The notes: generated from the sequence alone by a model not told the origin. Counted from the first letter of the stretch, positions 35,193 to 46,916 are shown. The stretch: 64,000 bases of DNA from Halichondria panicea (GCF_963675165.1 NC_087382.1:7116315-7180314), one strand, 5' to 3'. A program made the numbers and translations.

Positions 35193-36326
35193 TCACACCT
35201 TCCCTTCCTTTGTGACTGCTTCACATACGCTCAAGTAAAAGGTACTACCGTACAGAGGGATACTTTGGTGGGGTAAAGAACTTTCGTTTATCATGAAAAA
35301 ATGACTTTTTCGTACTTCATTGCCTGCGTTCCAGTAAACCTCGCCTAGTTTTTTGTGAAGGTCATACTCAAACCATGAAACAATCAACACCAACCCGTCT
35401 TGTTTACAAAAATAACGAATAACTTTTACCCAGTATGCTAAAGTGGGAGAATTTGGATCTTGTACATGTTGCCAGGTGTCCTTTGTAAGACTTGGTTTTG
35501 GAGAATAAGATGGAAACCATTTTGTTGTCGGCATGGTATACAGAAGGGTACGACTATAACTGCCACGTACAATTTGTAATAATTATTAGTAACACAGCAG
35601 AACTGATTTCGTTTCAGAAACTACAGATCTACATATTTAGTTAAGAATGTGCACATTCTAGTATACATGTATAATACTATATGCAGACCTGTCATGGAGG
35701 ATCCTCTCCCTTTCAGTCATACTGGGTCTTCCCTTCCGGTAGCAGGTCAGTAAATGATCTTTCAACAGTCCAGAATTCACAACAGCACGGAGTACAGGGC
35801 TTAGCTCACGCATTGGGCCACATTTGCCCACTAACACACACAAAAATCACAGCAGTGAAGAAGTTGCACTGTACTGTATCGCCCCTGGTGTGGTTATTCT
35901 AAATAACACCCACCACACAGTATGACAAGGTAACAATTCAAAGAATGTGTCTAATACTGGATCAGCATAAAGCACATATCATATATCGTGTTGTCTCTAC
36001 ACAGATGAAGAAAACTGATGGAGGGAGCTTTCTTTACTTGCTGGGTAGTTCACAAATTCGGTTTTTGGGCTGACACTCACGTCACGTGCACAACACTTCA
36101 CCTTTGACCCAACTGCCTCCCATAGGGCATGGGAGGGGTGAGGGGCGGGGATCAACAACTTAACCTGAATTATGATATTGCACTGCACTGTGCATATCTT
36201 CAAATTGCAAAGCAGTTGCGCCTGATGTTTGTATCCAGAACTTGAGTTGCTGACAGTAAGTTCTTCTACTTGGCCTGTGGTGATTTTTTCCATTGCATTA
36301 CTATTAAAAACGTTTTGTCTAGCCAT
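35193..36326 (-). CDS. Unknown 265-residue protein, 3 exons
   Basis: Exons in transcript order: 36038-36326 (ATG), 35689-35830 and 35193-35559 (TGA). Junctions are GT-AG, phases close exactly and the total is 798 nt. The N-terminal 95 residues include QVEELTVSNSSSGYKHQAQ and LKICTVQCNIIIQVKLLIPA, which looks like alternating beta structure. Then come GPMRELSPVLRAVVNSGLLKD, RKGRPSMTERERILHD, an aromatic stretch (TKWFPSYSPKPSLTKDTW) and YWVKVIRYFCKQDGLVLIVSW followed by charged sequence. It has no signal peptide or clear membrane helix. I recognise no family. Its start codon is 123 bp from that of the divergent glycosyltransferase, implying a shared promoter. Its stop lies about 80 bp from the first recognised WAC-like exon on the same strand, so a read-through transcript is possible but no in-phase splice was found. 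Confidence 0.7.
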
Positions 36327-36449
36327 AGATTCAAGAGATGGTCTACCCGCTTAGCCCATATCATATCAGCATGTGATTTGCATCATACACTGTGCATTCA
36401 ATCATAGAGACCAGATCTCACAGCTACAGCAGATAGCTGCTGGTCAAGT
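36327..36449. promoter_or_regulatory. Putative bidirectional promoter (123 bp between start codons)
   Basis: The unknown gene starts leftward at 36326 and the glycosyltransferase starts rightward at 36450. Nothing but this segment separates the two ATGs. No TATA box or other element could be assigned with confidence. Confidence 0.55.
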
Positions 36450-39400
36450 ATGAGATGCAAGGCAAGGAGTGCAGGACTTGCTATTGTGGTGTTGATGCTC
36501 GGCGCCGCTGGACTAATCTACGTACACCTCCAAACAGAGGCCCTTCATCAGAAAGCAGTGAGTGATAGACTGTCATACTGTAATCGTATGTAAATCCCTT
36601 GTAGCAAGGTTCATTTAGAAAAGCAGATTGAGGTAAAGGTATAGCGTGTTTGGTACATGTATAAAAGCAGACATAATTATAGCGGATAATTTTCGTAAAA
36701 AATTCATTAATATTCTTGGACAAGCTGACCTGACGAAAAATTTACCCACAACAATGTAGGCATGTTTTATCGGAATGGATGTATGCAGCGCATGTAATGA
36801 ACAAACGAAAATCACCACTGCTCAATTCAACGAATTGCCCCCACGAAAATGTCGCAATTAGTGATGCCCTTTATGCAATACGAAATGCTGTGTTGATATC
36901 TGTACGATGAATCATATATCTTTGAAAACAACTAGCTACATGTATAGCCAACTCTTGGTATAGTGCTATTTGCTTCCCACATTCATTAGGAATTTGATAT
37001 GATAAAGGTCAAGTCAACTGTCTTTTGGGAGTGCTACCACATACATGTATAGTATGGATGTGTTATTATTGCATGCATGCAAGACTTGTATACGCATGTA
37101 CTCACAGTCTGTGATAAAACGGGTACAACCTGTCTGCTACATGTATGTCAAAACCCGCTAACTATAATCGATGCATATAGATATACTGTACTTATTACGG
37201 TCTAGATGCTGTCAGCTTCAGCAAGGTATTTTAAGGTCTAATTCCAAAGGTCTAAGGGGCAAATACCATGCCATCCACCTTAACATTCTTGCTCTAATAA
37301 GTTCAATATTGATCATGTAAGAAGATTTGCTAGACATGAGACAACTGCACTTTAAGCTACATTAATTGTACACTCATGCAATAATTATTATTAAGAAACA
37401 CAATCAGGCTTGCATGTACACACAGTACGTGTCATTAATTCGCAATTGATTAATTAGCTACGCATTCGAATACCGGTATACGGTAGATGATTTGACCTCT
37501 ATCAATATCAAATCCTAATGCATGTGGGAAGCAAGTATATATAGCAACTAAAGTCTTGGTAGTTTTATTTGAATAAACAGCCAATGTTTATTCCTAAGAC
37601 TCTGTATACACACAAGCGTGCGTTATTGCTTTAATTAGTTTTTAGGAGCATGTACATAAGATTGTTGAAAGCATGTTAGTTTGGTTCATAAGGCTCAAAC
37701 CCTTACTGTAAATACCTTGTTGTTTTCTAATGAAGGTCGGGGGATTGAGAAAACAGACCGATAGAGTGCTTACGCTTAGTATATAACTGTAGCCGAGATA
37801 TTTAGTTATTCAACTTTTTTACTTTGCACGTGCAATGTACTATATACTTAGCTTCACTGAGCCGATGCGCAACTACTAATATTTGGCCAGTCATTGTCAC
37901 TTAGGTTTCTGGGTCGGTAAATAGCAAAAACGCTGACCACTATAATTCTCACTGAAAGGTGTGTTACATATATCGGTTAAAGCTTGGCTCTAAGCTGTGT
38001 ATCAACGCATGAATCACTACTCCCTTTCAGCCCCCAAAGTACGTACGAAGCAATGCGATACTAAAACAGGACATGAGTACTAGTGTGGCTGTTTCTAGAT
38101 CTAGAGCTGTCAATTATGTGACTCACACTACATATGTTAAACTGGAAGGGGTGGACTCCTCTGAAAATGTGAGTGAATGCTGTACGTGCATGTCACCATT
38201 ACATGCATGTGTGCATCTATAGGTTCAGTGTTTGGGGCAACCCCAGTCTGGTATACTTTACCCCAACTCTTTGTATGGTTACATGTGCATGCAGCTTGTG
38301 AATTACTTTCAGTTCAGTATCTGGTGCCCAAACCTTGGCTAGTGGCACTGCATGCTGCCGAATGTTTAATTGCTGTTGACTTAATCAAACCACCACCACC
38401 ACAAATACACGTATCACCCGTAGGACATGTTTGCCGCCTATGGAGCCTCAATCGATCAGCTCAAGCGCATTTGTTCAACTCTAAACGATTGTAATGGTTT
38501 CAACAGTGAGGGTTGGGTGAAATCTCGAGTGGACAACAAGCACAGAGTGACGTCCATTGACCTCTACATCAAGCACAAGGTGAAACGAGAGGAAGTAAGA
38601 GTGAAGACTGATCGTGATGCTGGAGTGTTCAAACATCATATGACAGATTACGACATCATGGACAAGAATCTTAAGATGTATCCTTTAGAACTCTTAAATT
38701 TTTGTTGAGTTACGTATACATTTGTATGACCATTCTTCTGATTTCATGCATGGCACTATACATTTGTAATTAACACTGTAGTTTAGTGATAACAATTCCC
38801 CCAAATCCTGTATAATTTATCTTAACTTTATGATGGTTGTTCAGATACGTATATAGCACTGAAATTGGAGAAGTCATGCCATCTTATATGGACTACAAGT
38901 ACGGAGTGGAGCACTTATTCATCAGTCTTTTGGCCAAGAGCAAGTTCAGAACAGAGGTAAAATGTATGTGCAATGTACTAAACTTAGCTTCCTCTGGTTC
39001 TTCAGCGTAGTTGGTTGATATTACTTTTGCGCTTAGTCCCATACATGTATTAAATATCGTAATTGGGAAATGTCATTCATACACACATCACCTACAGGAT
39101 CCAGAAAAGGCTACGTTTTATTTCATCCCAGCCCGGTGCAGTGCGTATCGCAAGTCTGTGTCGAATCTGGCTGAAGGGATCAATAAAGCTGCGGACACCA
39201 TGAATCAAATAGTAGAATATATCAAATTTAATTATCCATATTGGAACGAGAGCTTGGGAACAGACCATTTTTATGTGTGTGCTCATGATATGGGTACAAA
39301 CCTGGTGAAACGATCGGATCCCAACCTTTGGAAGAACAGTATCGGTCTTGTCAACACGGCTGATAGCTCAGAGCCTATGTTTGTACCCCACAAAGACATA

Positions 39401-40294
39401 TCACTTCCCCCTCATCCTGGAAGGGGCTCTATAGACTGGGCTGTTATAGGGCAAGGAGGGGTGCCCTTTGATCCAAAAGTGAGGACCAAGCTGGCATTTA
39501 TGGCAGGTCATCCTGGAAGGTGTGTACAAATAATTTATGTCAGCGAGTGGATTCGATGTGACTGCTGTTCTGTAGTTTCGCTAGCCACGCATTATTATTT
39601 GCAGATAAAACACATAAAACTTACTTTGCTAATTCTAAAAAAAATGTTGTCACTCAGAGGCCCAGTAAGACCACAACTCTATCAGTTGTTTGAGGATGAC
39701 ACGGACTTCCACCTAGTGAAAGGCTACATCAGTGACGAGGATTACATCCTGTAAGTTTCTGCGTTCTTAAATTCTTAATCCTAAAAAGTATCTGCATCCA
39801 TACACACATTATAATCATCCCTTGCACAATGTGCAGTGCATTAAAATCTACTACGTTCTGCTTGTGCCCACGAGGCAACAAAGCATGGAGCCCACGTCTC
39901 ATGGATGCTGTCTGGTTTGGTTGTATTCCGGTGATAATTGCTGATCACTACATTCTGCCTCTATCTTCCATCATTAACTGGAGCACAGTTGCTGTTACAG
40001 TGAAGGAGAGTCAGGTGGGTACATATGTACATAATTATGACATTGCTATTTAATTGGTTACTATAGTCACATCCGTTGTGGACATAATACTATGTGTACA
40101 CTTTCCAGATTGCTGAACTAAAACAAATTCTTGTGTCGGTTACTGATGAGCAACTCACTCAAATGCAAGCAGCTATCATTTCAGTACAGAAACATTTAAC
40201 ATGGAATGATCCTCCTCAGCCTTACGATGCGTTCCAATCTGTTCTTTTTGAACTATGGCGTAAACGAAATGTTAGAAGAAAACAAACTAATTAA
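36450..40294 (+). CDS. Exostosin-family (GT47) type II glycosyltransferase, 8 exons, 496 aa
   Basis: Exons: 36450-36557, 38031-38168, 38424-38677, 38845-38956, 39098-39519, 39658-39750, 39837-40014 and 40109-40294. All phases close; the total is 1491 nt. A short basic tail (MRCKARS) and one membrane anchor (GLAIVVLMLGAAGLIYV, about residues 8-25) place it as a Golgi type II enzyme. A stem and Cys-containing region follow. The exostosin domain begins LKIYVYSTEIGE and includes DPEKATFYFIPARC, HFYVCAHDMGT, FVPHKDISLPP, KLAFMAGHPGR and TTFCLCPRGNKAW, then RLMDAVWFGCIPVIIAD. These are hallmark GT47 blocks, with CPRG and the acidic nucleotide-sugar site. It ends PYDAFQSVLFELWRKR. There is no GT64 domain like the second half of EXT1/EXT2, so substrate cannot be inferred; it may act in proteoglycan or other beta-linked glycan synthesis. 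Exon 1 lies 1.5 kb upstream; the hydrophobic anchor and phase 0 support the link. Confidence 0.88.
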
Positions 40295-41853
40295 TTTATC
40301 TAGAGTCATATTTTTCATTTTTTCTCGCCACAATGATTGTCTGCTGTTCTATTCATCATAATTGTCACTAAAATGTGGCAATATAATCATACCAGCTGTT
40401 TTTTTAGGATCCGAGGTTATGTTTGGCCTTAGGGTACCTACCTGTAGCTTAGAAATGTTCACAGTTGATCACACGTTACGCCCTCTCAGCTATAGCTAGA
40501 GTACTCTTTGCTCTCAGCTTTGAGTCAAAATCTGCTGTTACACGGCCAATAATTATTAACAGCACTGTACAAATCATTTTAATGTTCAGGTCAATCAATT
40601 ATCAGATGAAAATTAATATATCCTACAGGAAAGCTGGCAGAAGTGTTCCTCTCACAGACAATATATTAAGCAACAACTTTCTGGAAAATGATCCATGCAG
40701 TGCAAACTTTCTAGAGCTGCATAAAATAATGCTCAAACCGATAATCGACTGCCCATAATTATTAACTGCTAGCTAGCAGCTGAGAGACAATCTAAAGCTC
40801 TCAAAGACTACATTTATTCTTCTAATTTTAGGTATCGATTAAACCAGCACCCTGGTGGTAAAGAAACTCTATAAAATGATATTCTTTGCCATGCATGTAC
40901 AACTACCGTATAGCTGGTTATTTTTTTGAGGTTTTCGAGGATTGACCTAGAAAAATGAAAACTTAGTGTCTCGAAAATTGGTTTACATCCAGTATTGAAA
41001 CTTCTCTACTGTAGGGGTGTGGTCATTTGAACCACTATCCTCGAAAATAAATCCTTGAAATATTTAGTTTGGGCAATCTGCGAAAATAACCTGCTATACG
41101 TACCGTATTACTAGAATATTTTGCTGGTGAAAAACCTTTGCGAATGATCGAGCCAAATCAGCAGAAAATTTGACCCTTTCCAATCTAACTATTAATTGTG
41201 TTCTGGCAAGGATTGTGTGTATTTACTAGTAATAATTTAGGTTTTGCAAATTTTATTGTTGCAAATTAATCAACCCTCGCAAAATTCACAAATGTTTGAT
41301 TCTCGCAAAACATTCTAGTAAATAATACGGTATAGAAAATTGTTACAGCATAAAACATTATTTTACGTTTTACTTTCCCCTTCTATTTTTTCCTCGAGAC
41401 AACCGGTAGCATTTTGTACTCCACTTTCCAATGACATGCCATAAAAATGCTTATAGAACTATCACCCATACAATAAATCATTTAATGTCACAAATAATTA
41501 TAAGCATGCAATTATCTGCATATAATTTTATGGCCAGCATTGTTTCTTCCAAAATGTGCAATGTGCTAGCTGGGGAAAACACCAAAAAGCGTTGAAACAA
41601 GAAATTCGGCGAGAGCATAATTATAACTAGCATTGTTATAATTTGTTTGAGTGCTTTCCTGGCCAATCCTAGGCATACTGGATCATCAAAGGTAGTATTA
41701 CTCCTCCTCCTGGTAGTATTACTCCTCCTGGTAGTAATTAAAACCTAGCTTTCTTAAAGGATATCTTTACCAGATTAATTTTGGTACAGCTTCGGCCTTT
41801 TTTGGATCTAAAAGACAGGAACTATTTCTTGGCTATATTACAGTCTAGTGGAC
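40295..41853. other. Intergenic, glycosyltransferase to receptor gene
   Basis: A family A palindrome (40904-41100) directly abuts a family B palindrome (41101-41332), sharing the TACCGTA border. A short CTCCTCCTGGTAGTATTA direct repeat lies near 41700-41735. No exon is supported. Confidence 0.65.
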
Positions 41854-42903
41854 ATGGCTGGTGGGTGTCACAACTACACGGACAGTGACTTTAATATCAT
41901 ATTCACCACCAAGCTAGTTGTATCCTCACTGGCTACAGTAACTTGTATTGCTGCTACTCTACTAATTTTGTGTGCAAAAGCATATAAGAGGTTTGTGTAT
42001 AGGCTTGTGCTGTACTTCATGATTGCTGTGATGTTTCAAGCAATTTCTTTGATTCTTGAGCAAACACCAATTATTCATAATAAGCCAGACTCTCAAGTGG
42101 AGGTGAGAAATGGCTGGGACGTTCCATGCTCTATTTTTGCTTTTCTTGATCAAATAGCTCTTTGGATAGGCAATTTTGTTGTATTATGGATATTCCTGTA
42201 TTTGTTGCACCTTGTTTGGAATTTGTACCACTTGAAGCTTGTTCAGCAGAGTCAAAAAATATCCAAAGGCGAAATCATTGCTCTATTTGCAATTTTCATA
42301 CTGCCACTCACATTTAACTGGATACCATTTGCTACAAATATGTATGGCCTATCAGGACTGTGGTGTTGGATTAAAGAGACAGAGAATGGGTGTACAAGCG
42401 ATCCAACGATTGGTCTTGTGCTTATCTTTACGTTGTTTTATGGTCCACTTATGTTCCTTATGGTGTTCGGTTTTGCAAGTCTGTTGGTGATTGTAGTTGC
42501 GCTGTGTAAACGCTGGAAATCTGTTCAGGGCTTGGTTCGACAGCGGTACACTAAAGGGATCAAAGAGATAGTGTTTGTCATGATGTACCCTATTCTATAC
42601 AACCTAATCTGTATTTTTCTAGTGGTGAATCGAATAAACTCTGCAATTCGAAGCAGTCGAGGTGAACCGCCTTTCTATCCTCTATGGTTGGCACATGCTT
42701 TAGCTGATTCGTTTCGAACTCTTCTTCCCCCTTTGGCATTCCTTCTGCACCCAAGTACATGGGGAAACCTAATGTGTGTAAAAAAGCGGGAGGAGGATGA
42801 GGACACAGAATACTTCTATGTGCCTCCGGAGGACAGTGATATTGGTGAAGGTATCACTATACGAGGGACTAAGCAGATTGAGTATGGTAGTGTGCTGCTG
42901 TAG
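41854..42903 (+). CDS. Seven-transmembrane receptor, single coding exon, 349 aa
   Basis: ATG at 41854 follows an in-frame GTG at 41848 that is not needed. The short N-terminus carries an N-glycosylation site (NYT at about residue 8). Seven hydrophobic segments follow: about 15-40, 48-70, 92-118, 140-162, 185-216, 232-256 and 273-298. The loop before helix 3 has a Cys (DVPCSIF). The second outer loop has two (WCWIKETENGC), suggesting the usual disulphide. The third inner loop is short and basic (CKRWKSVQGLVRQRYTKG). The C-tail is acidic and Ser/Tyr-containing (REEDEDTEYFYVPPEDSD). No DRY or NPxxY motif is seen. The overall look is closer to cAMP-receptor-like or other non-rhodopsin receptors common in sponges; ligand unknown. 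A possible acceptor (TATTACAG at 41836-41843) leaves room for a 5' non-coding exon. An AATAAA signal at 42923 follows the stop by about 20 bp. Confidence 0.8.
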   Translation: MAGGCHNYTDSDFNIIFTTKLVVSSLATVTCIAATLLILCAKAYKRFVYRLVLYFMIAVMFQAISLILEQTPIIHNKPDSQVEVRNGWDVPCSIFAFLDQIALWIGNFVVLWIFLYLLHLVWNLYHLKLVQQSQKISKGEIIALFAIFILPLTFNWIPFATNMYGLSGLWCWIKETENGCTSDPTIGLVLIFTLFYGPLMFLMVFGFASLLVIVVALCKRWKSVQGLVRQRYTKGIKEIVFVMMYPILYNLICIFLVVNRINSAIRSSRGEPPFYPLWLAHALADSFRTLLPPLAFLLHPSTWGNLMCVKKREEDEDTEYFYVPPEDSDIGEGITIRGTKQIEYGSVLL

Positions 42904-42922
42904 CAGTTTGAAACAGTATAAC

Positions 42923-42928
42923 AATAAA
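42923..42928 (+). terminator. Polyadenylation signal AATAAA of the receptor gene
   Basis: AATAAA lies 20 bp after the stop codon of the seven-helix receptor, in an AT-rich context. Confidence 0.5.
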
Positions 42929-43870
42929 TGTATGGTATGGCTGTAATATATATATACATACAATTTTTATATCAATAATAATAGCTGATACAGTGTTACC
43001 AAGAGTATAATTAAATACATGTACTCTTAGTGTTACTTACTAATTATACAGTAGAATCATCATTTATAAGGTATGATGATTTACTATTAACACTTACAGT
43101 ACGTTGTAACTTGGCTGTAACCACATTTGTAACCACAGTAAGTATGAACCGTGTTCATGCAGTAAGCATACACTAAGTCAAACATTTAACTATATACAGT
43201 CATGTAACAGCAAGCATAACCTTTCAGCACAGCCTCAGAAATAGCTCCATATAATTATGCCAATGAAATTCGAATGAGAATGGTGTATATATTCAGTATT
43301 CTATATATTTGACCTTGACCCATTTTGTGAGTTTCCCTATAATTATACAATTGTCATCACAGGGGGTGGCAGTGTCAGCGTGCATGGTAGGCCAGTGGGG
43401 AATTAGAGAAGCAACATGCATATTACTGCATGCAACATTACTGCAAAATATCAAATACGTTGCATGATAATTATGGGTGTAGTGTTATCTCGAAATGGGA
43501 ACCCCGGACACTTTGATATACACCATTCTTCATTGAGTTCGGCATAATTATGGAGCTGTTCTCTGAGGCGCTTAGCTCCCAGTGCTGGCTTATAATCTTT
43601 ATAACACAGCGTGAAATTGTTGTTGCCAATGTGAACAGCCAAAAGACGCTTAGATACTGATGTGTGCATTGTGCGCATAGTCTGAACTGTTGCTACGTAT
43701 AATTATAATTATTATACACAAAAGTCAGTGAGTGTCCACCCTCACTCCACTAGATCTAATAGCCCTCCTCTCTTGTCATACTTTCAAACCGTATATATGG
43801 GACAATTGCTGACATGCAAAGCTATTGTCAACGTTTGTACGACACCCCTCCTCCCCCCCCCCCACCTAAT
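42929..43870. other. Mostly non-coding, one weak minus-strand frame
   Basis: AT-rich. A minus-strand frame at 43451-43678 contains TLCYKDYKPALGAKRL and LNEEWCISKCPGFPF. Its DYKP block resembles DYKPKVAAEKY in another frame at about 44690-44830, so both might be exons of one unknown gene. Not firm enough to call a CDS. Confidence 0.35.
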
Positions 43871-43883
43871 GTACAGTTTGGCT

Positions 43884-44021
43884 CAAGTTTAATAGTATCC
43901 TGGGGATGATCGGCATGGGGCTGTACGTGGACTCTCAGTGGGGCCTGGCCCAGTTCAGTTTGCCCAACGAGTCTCCTTGTGTGTGTGCCTTCATTGGAGA
44001 CAAGAACTTGGTCAGTCGTAG
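43884..44021 (+). pseudogene. Isolated WIPI/WDR45-like exon
   Basis: An acceptor-like TTTAATAG is followed by an open frame, [20 protein letters not shown] then [16 protein letters not shown], ending at a good donor (CGTAG|GTGAGC). It resembles the C-terminal blade of WIPI3/WIPI4 ([23 protein letters not shown]), beta-propeller proteins that bind PI3P in autophagy. I found no neighbouring exon for the rest of the propeller within several kilobases on this strand. It is most likely an exon fragment moved here by partial duplication, or a piece of a gene with very long introns. Confidence 0.5.
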
Positions 44022-44509
44022 GTGAGCGGATGCCTAGCTATGAGTTTGATAAACAATTCATAACGTATTTAGAATTTAGTAGCTCTTTGAAAGTGCTACA
44101 AATCAGTAATTAATTTTGTTTCGGGTCCAATTGTGGGAAAAACCGTGGACAATCATAATTCTCTGCCGCTCTTGTAGTGCTGGATCACACTGATAGTACA
44201 TAGTTAAAATGTGTGTGGCTAGCATTGAGTATAGTAAAGGAAAGGGATTGGAAACGCATTACGTCATACGGCTCAATCCTACTTACGGATCGTAGCCTTG
44301 ATTACAGGCCCTTCATTGCGGCGTAAATCGAAGCCACATAGTATAATTATGAGAGTATCTCAAGCTGGAGCTCTAAGCGTGTCTAAGCTCATACTGTGGA
44401 CAGTGTAGTTAAAGGATAAGGGCTTCATGATGGCATCCATATCAGTAAAAAAAAAGCTAGATCTATCATAATTATTTTAGTTACAATAAACACGACAACA
44501 ATGTATTTA

Positions 44510-44830
44510 TTATTTTGTACCATCCAGACTCTGTTGAAAACATTGGTGCACGTGATGCGTTTCCAATCCCTTTCTTTTACTATCTATGGTATAATTATAT
44601 ATAAAGCATAGGCCCTGTATATTTACTAAGAATAATTTTAGCATAACTATTATGTTCACTATTTTTAGTGTGATATCTGACCCACTTGAAGGCAATTGAC
44701 AATATTTTTCTGCAGCCACTTTCGGCTTGTAATCGGCAAAAGCCCAGGCCCAAGGAAGCTCCTTAGAAGATGATCGTGATATTCCCTGTTCCTTCTCCAG
44801 GCTGATTGAACCATTAAGATAATCTCTCAC
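44510..44830 (-). other. Weak minus-strand coding frame beside the repeat array
   Basis: The frame reads NGSISLEKEQGISRSSSKE, WAWAFADYKPKVAAEKY and QLPSSGSD before losing protein-like character. It directly adjoins the tandem repeats and may be the 3' exon of the gene they encode. No family is recognised. Confidence 0.25.
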
Positions 44831-45600
44831 ACAAATTATTGTTGTTGCAGGGGACGGTAAATGGGATTGTTTCCACAGATGGTGATTGCGACATTCCTTG
44901 TTGAGCCAATTCCTCCTCCGGGTTGTTTAAAGTCTCGAGGTTGTCACTCACACACCACAAATTATTTTTGTTGTTGCAGGGGACGTTAAATGGGATTGTC
45001 TCCACAGAAGATGATTGATGGGTCACTTCAATCCTGTTCAAAGTCTTGAGGTCATCTCCCACACAAAATGTTGCAGGGGACGGTAGATCTTTGAGAAGAA
45101 GTGTCATAAGAAGATGGGGTTAACTCCTCTGCAAGGCAGTTCAAAGTCTCGACGTCATCTCTCACACACAAATTATATTTGTTGTTGTAGGGGATGGTAC
45201 ATATTTGAGAGGAAGTGTCATGAGAAGATAATTGATGGGTCAATTCCTCTGCAAGGCAGTTCAAATTCTCGAGGTCAACACACAAATTATATTTGTTGTT
45301 GCAGGGGACGGTATAGCCTCGATCCCAGGCCGCACTTCCCACTTCACTTAGGCCGGTGAAGGAGGCTAGGGACGGTACATCTTTGAGAAGAACTGTCATG
45401 CACAGAATGAGAAGTAGCTTCCAGTCCCTCCTCAGAAAATGATTCCTGTTTGGCCAATTCTTCCTCTAGGTTCTGACTGCTGATGTCATTTCTCGTTAAC
45501 AAATCCTTTTCGTTGTTGCAGGAGATGGTAAACCTTTGGAAGGAAGTGTCTTGCACAGACTGAGAAGTTGTTGGGATATCTTTGGGATTGTGTCTTGGAT
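44815..45600 (-). repeat. Degenerate coding-like tandem repeat array (about 100-130 bp units)
   Basis: On the minus strand, six units begin with TVPCNN(K) and continue NLCV-(D)D--ETLN-LAEELTHQSS-DTSSQ. On the plus strand the anchor TTGTTGCAGGGGACGGTA recurs near 44841, 44972, 45072, 45185, 45298 and 45513. Units stay open in one frame for two or three repeats and then shift, so the array is either a multi-exon repeat protein with one unit per exon or a decaying one. A family C hairpin has inserted at about 45313-45370. Short TTGTCTCTGG repeats follow at about 45580-45640. Confidence 0.6.
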
Positions 45601-45902
45601 TGTCTCTGGGGTTGTCTCTGGAGTTGTCTCTTGCTGAAGAGTATTAATTCAAGGCAGTAGTTGTCTCACCCTGCAACAAAATGTTATCAATCATGGAATT
45701 TACATTGTGATTTTGTCTTGACTTACTGGGGTGACATTGGTGCTCCAGTTTGCCCCGTTTCAATGTGGTCGTGCAAAGTCATATTATGGTGTATATACAC
45801 ATACTGTAGAAGTGCTTAATGGTATTCATAATTTTCAGCTATGTGGTTACAACTGTGGTTACAGCCAAGTTGCCCAGAATATTGCAAGTTTTACTGTATC
45901 AC

Positions 45903-46126
45903 CTACGGTACAGTGGGAAATTTTTGGGAGGTGCAAAATTTCGCGTTTTTCGAAGGCAGGCAGAGCAGTAACACGAAAATTAAAACCAGGAGAAACTCCC
46001 ATGCACTGGTATTTCAAATGCAAAGCTATTGGTGGGTGTCAGTAGTTTCCTGGCATTGACCCACGAAAATTTAAAATTTCTGCTGCAGGATCTGAAGCCA
46101 AATAACGAACATTTCCCGCTACTGTA
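45903..46126. repeat. Palindromic element, family A (diverged copy)
   Basis: The left end TACGGTACAGTGGGAAAT pairs with ATTTCCCGCTACTGTA on the right. The inner arms (AAATTTCGCGTTTTTCG; CCACGAAAATTTAAA) match the family A layout. Confidence 0.65.
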
Positions 46127-46916
46127 ATGAGTTTAGAGTTTATTGACAAAAATTTGTCACGCACATTAGTTTGTGCTGTGCCATTTTATTATATAGCTAG
46201 ATAGACCTGACACAGAGGAGGCTGGAAAACCTTGGCTAATTATGGTTTGGCTTTCTTAGTATCGATCTGTAGACGTAATTTTTCCAGGAGTGAAGTTTTT
46301 ATTTTGCTTAGAAACAGAAATACGTAATCGTGCTAACTTCCGAGACCAACCAATTCCTGCATAAACCTCAATATTGTAATCCATTCAAATCAGGGAAAAT
46401 CCTTATAAATAATAAATTGCAGTACGGGTGCATTTGTATCGGGTCATAATAATGATTCTAAGAACTAGAATATCTCGTACTGAGAACTTGTACAATATCA
46501 AGATCTATATAATTATAGAGTCTACCATCAAGAGTTCAATTTACCATAGATAGACCATGCAGGCATGAGCTGTGTTATTGTACCATAATAATTATTGTGG
46601 AGTTGCACAAATAGCATAGCTCATTGAGGCTAGCATGAGAGCACTGCCAGACTCTGTTTTGACTACCAATAATGTTTACAGACACTAGAAAGTTAATTGG
46701 CTATAGTGTAGATCTAGTGTGGAAGAGAAGTTTGGAAAGCAAACACCTTGATCTGATCTGAATGCCATGAAGCCTTATCAGGTGATATTGACACCTTGCC
46801 ACGCCCCTTATTTATCTCCTCGTCTCTATAGCTAGTTAGTTAGCTCTGTGCACATTTTGTCTCATATATATCTATGCGCAACCTTGCAGGCCTGGTAGGC
46901 TCATAGACATCTAGAT
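46127..46916. other. Upstream region of the sterol O-acyltransferase gene
   Basis: AT-rich, with no exon recognised. Because the first recognised coding exon is short, a further 5' exon could lie here. Confidence 0.5.

Noticed and set aside
36481-36723. 80-codon minus-strand frame (YKGFTYDYSMTVYHSL)
   Set aside because: It looked protein-like, but it is antisense to the glycosyltransferase anchor exon and starts inside a family A repeat.
38177-38494. 105-codon plus-strand open frame with hydrophobic start
   Set aside because: It overlaps, in another frame, the third exon of the glycosyltransferase, whose frame and splice phases are firmly supported.
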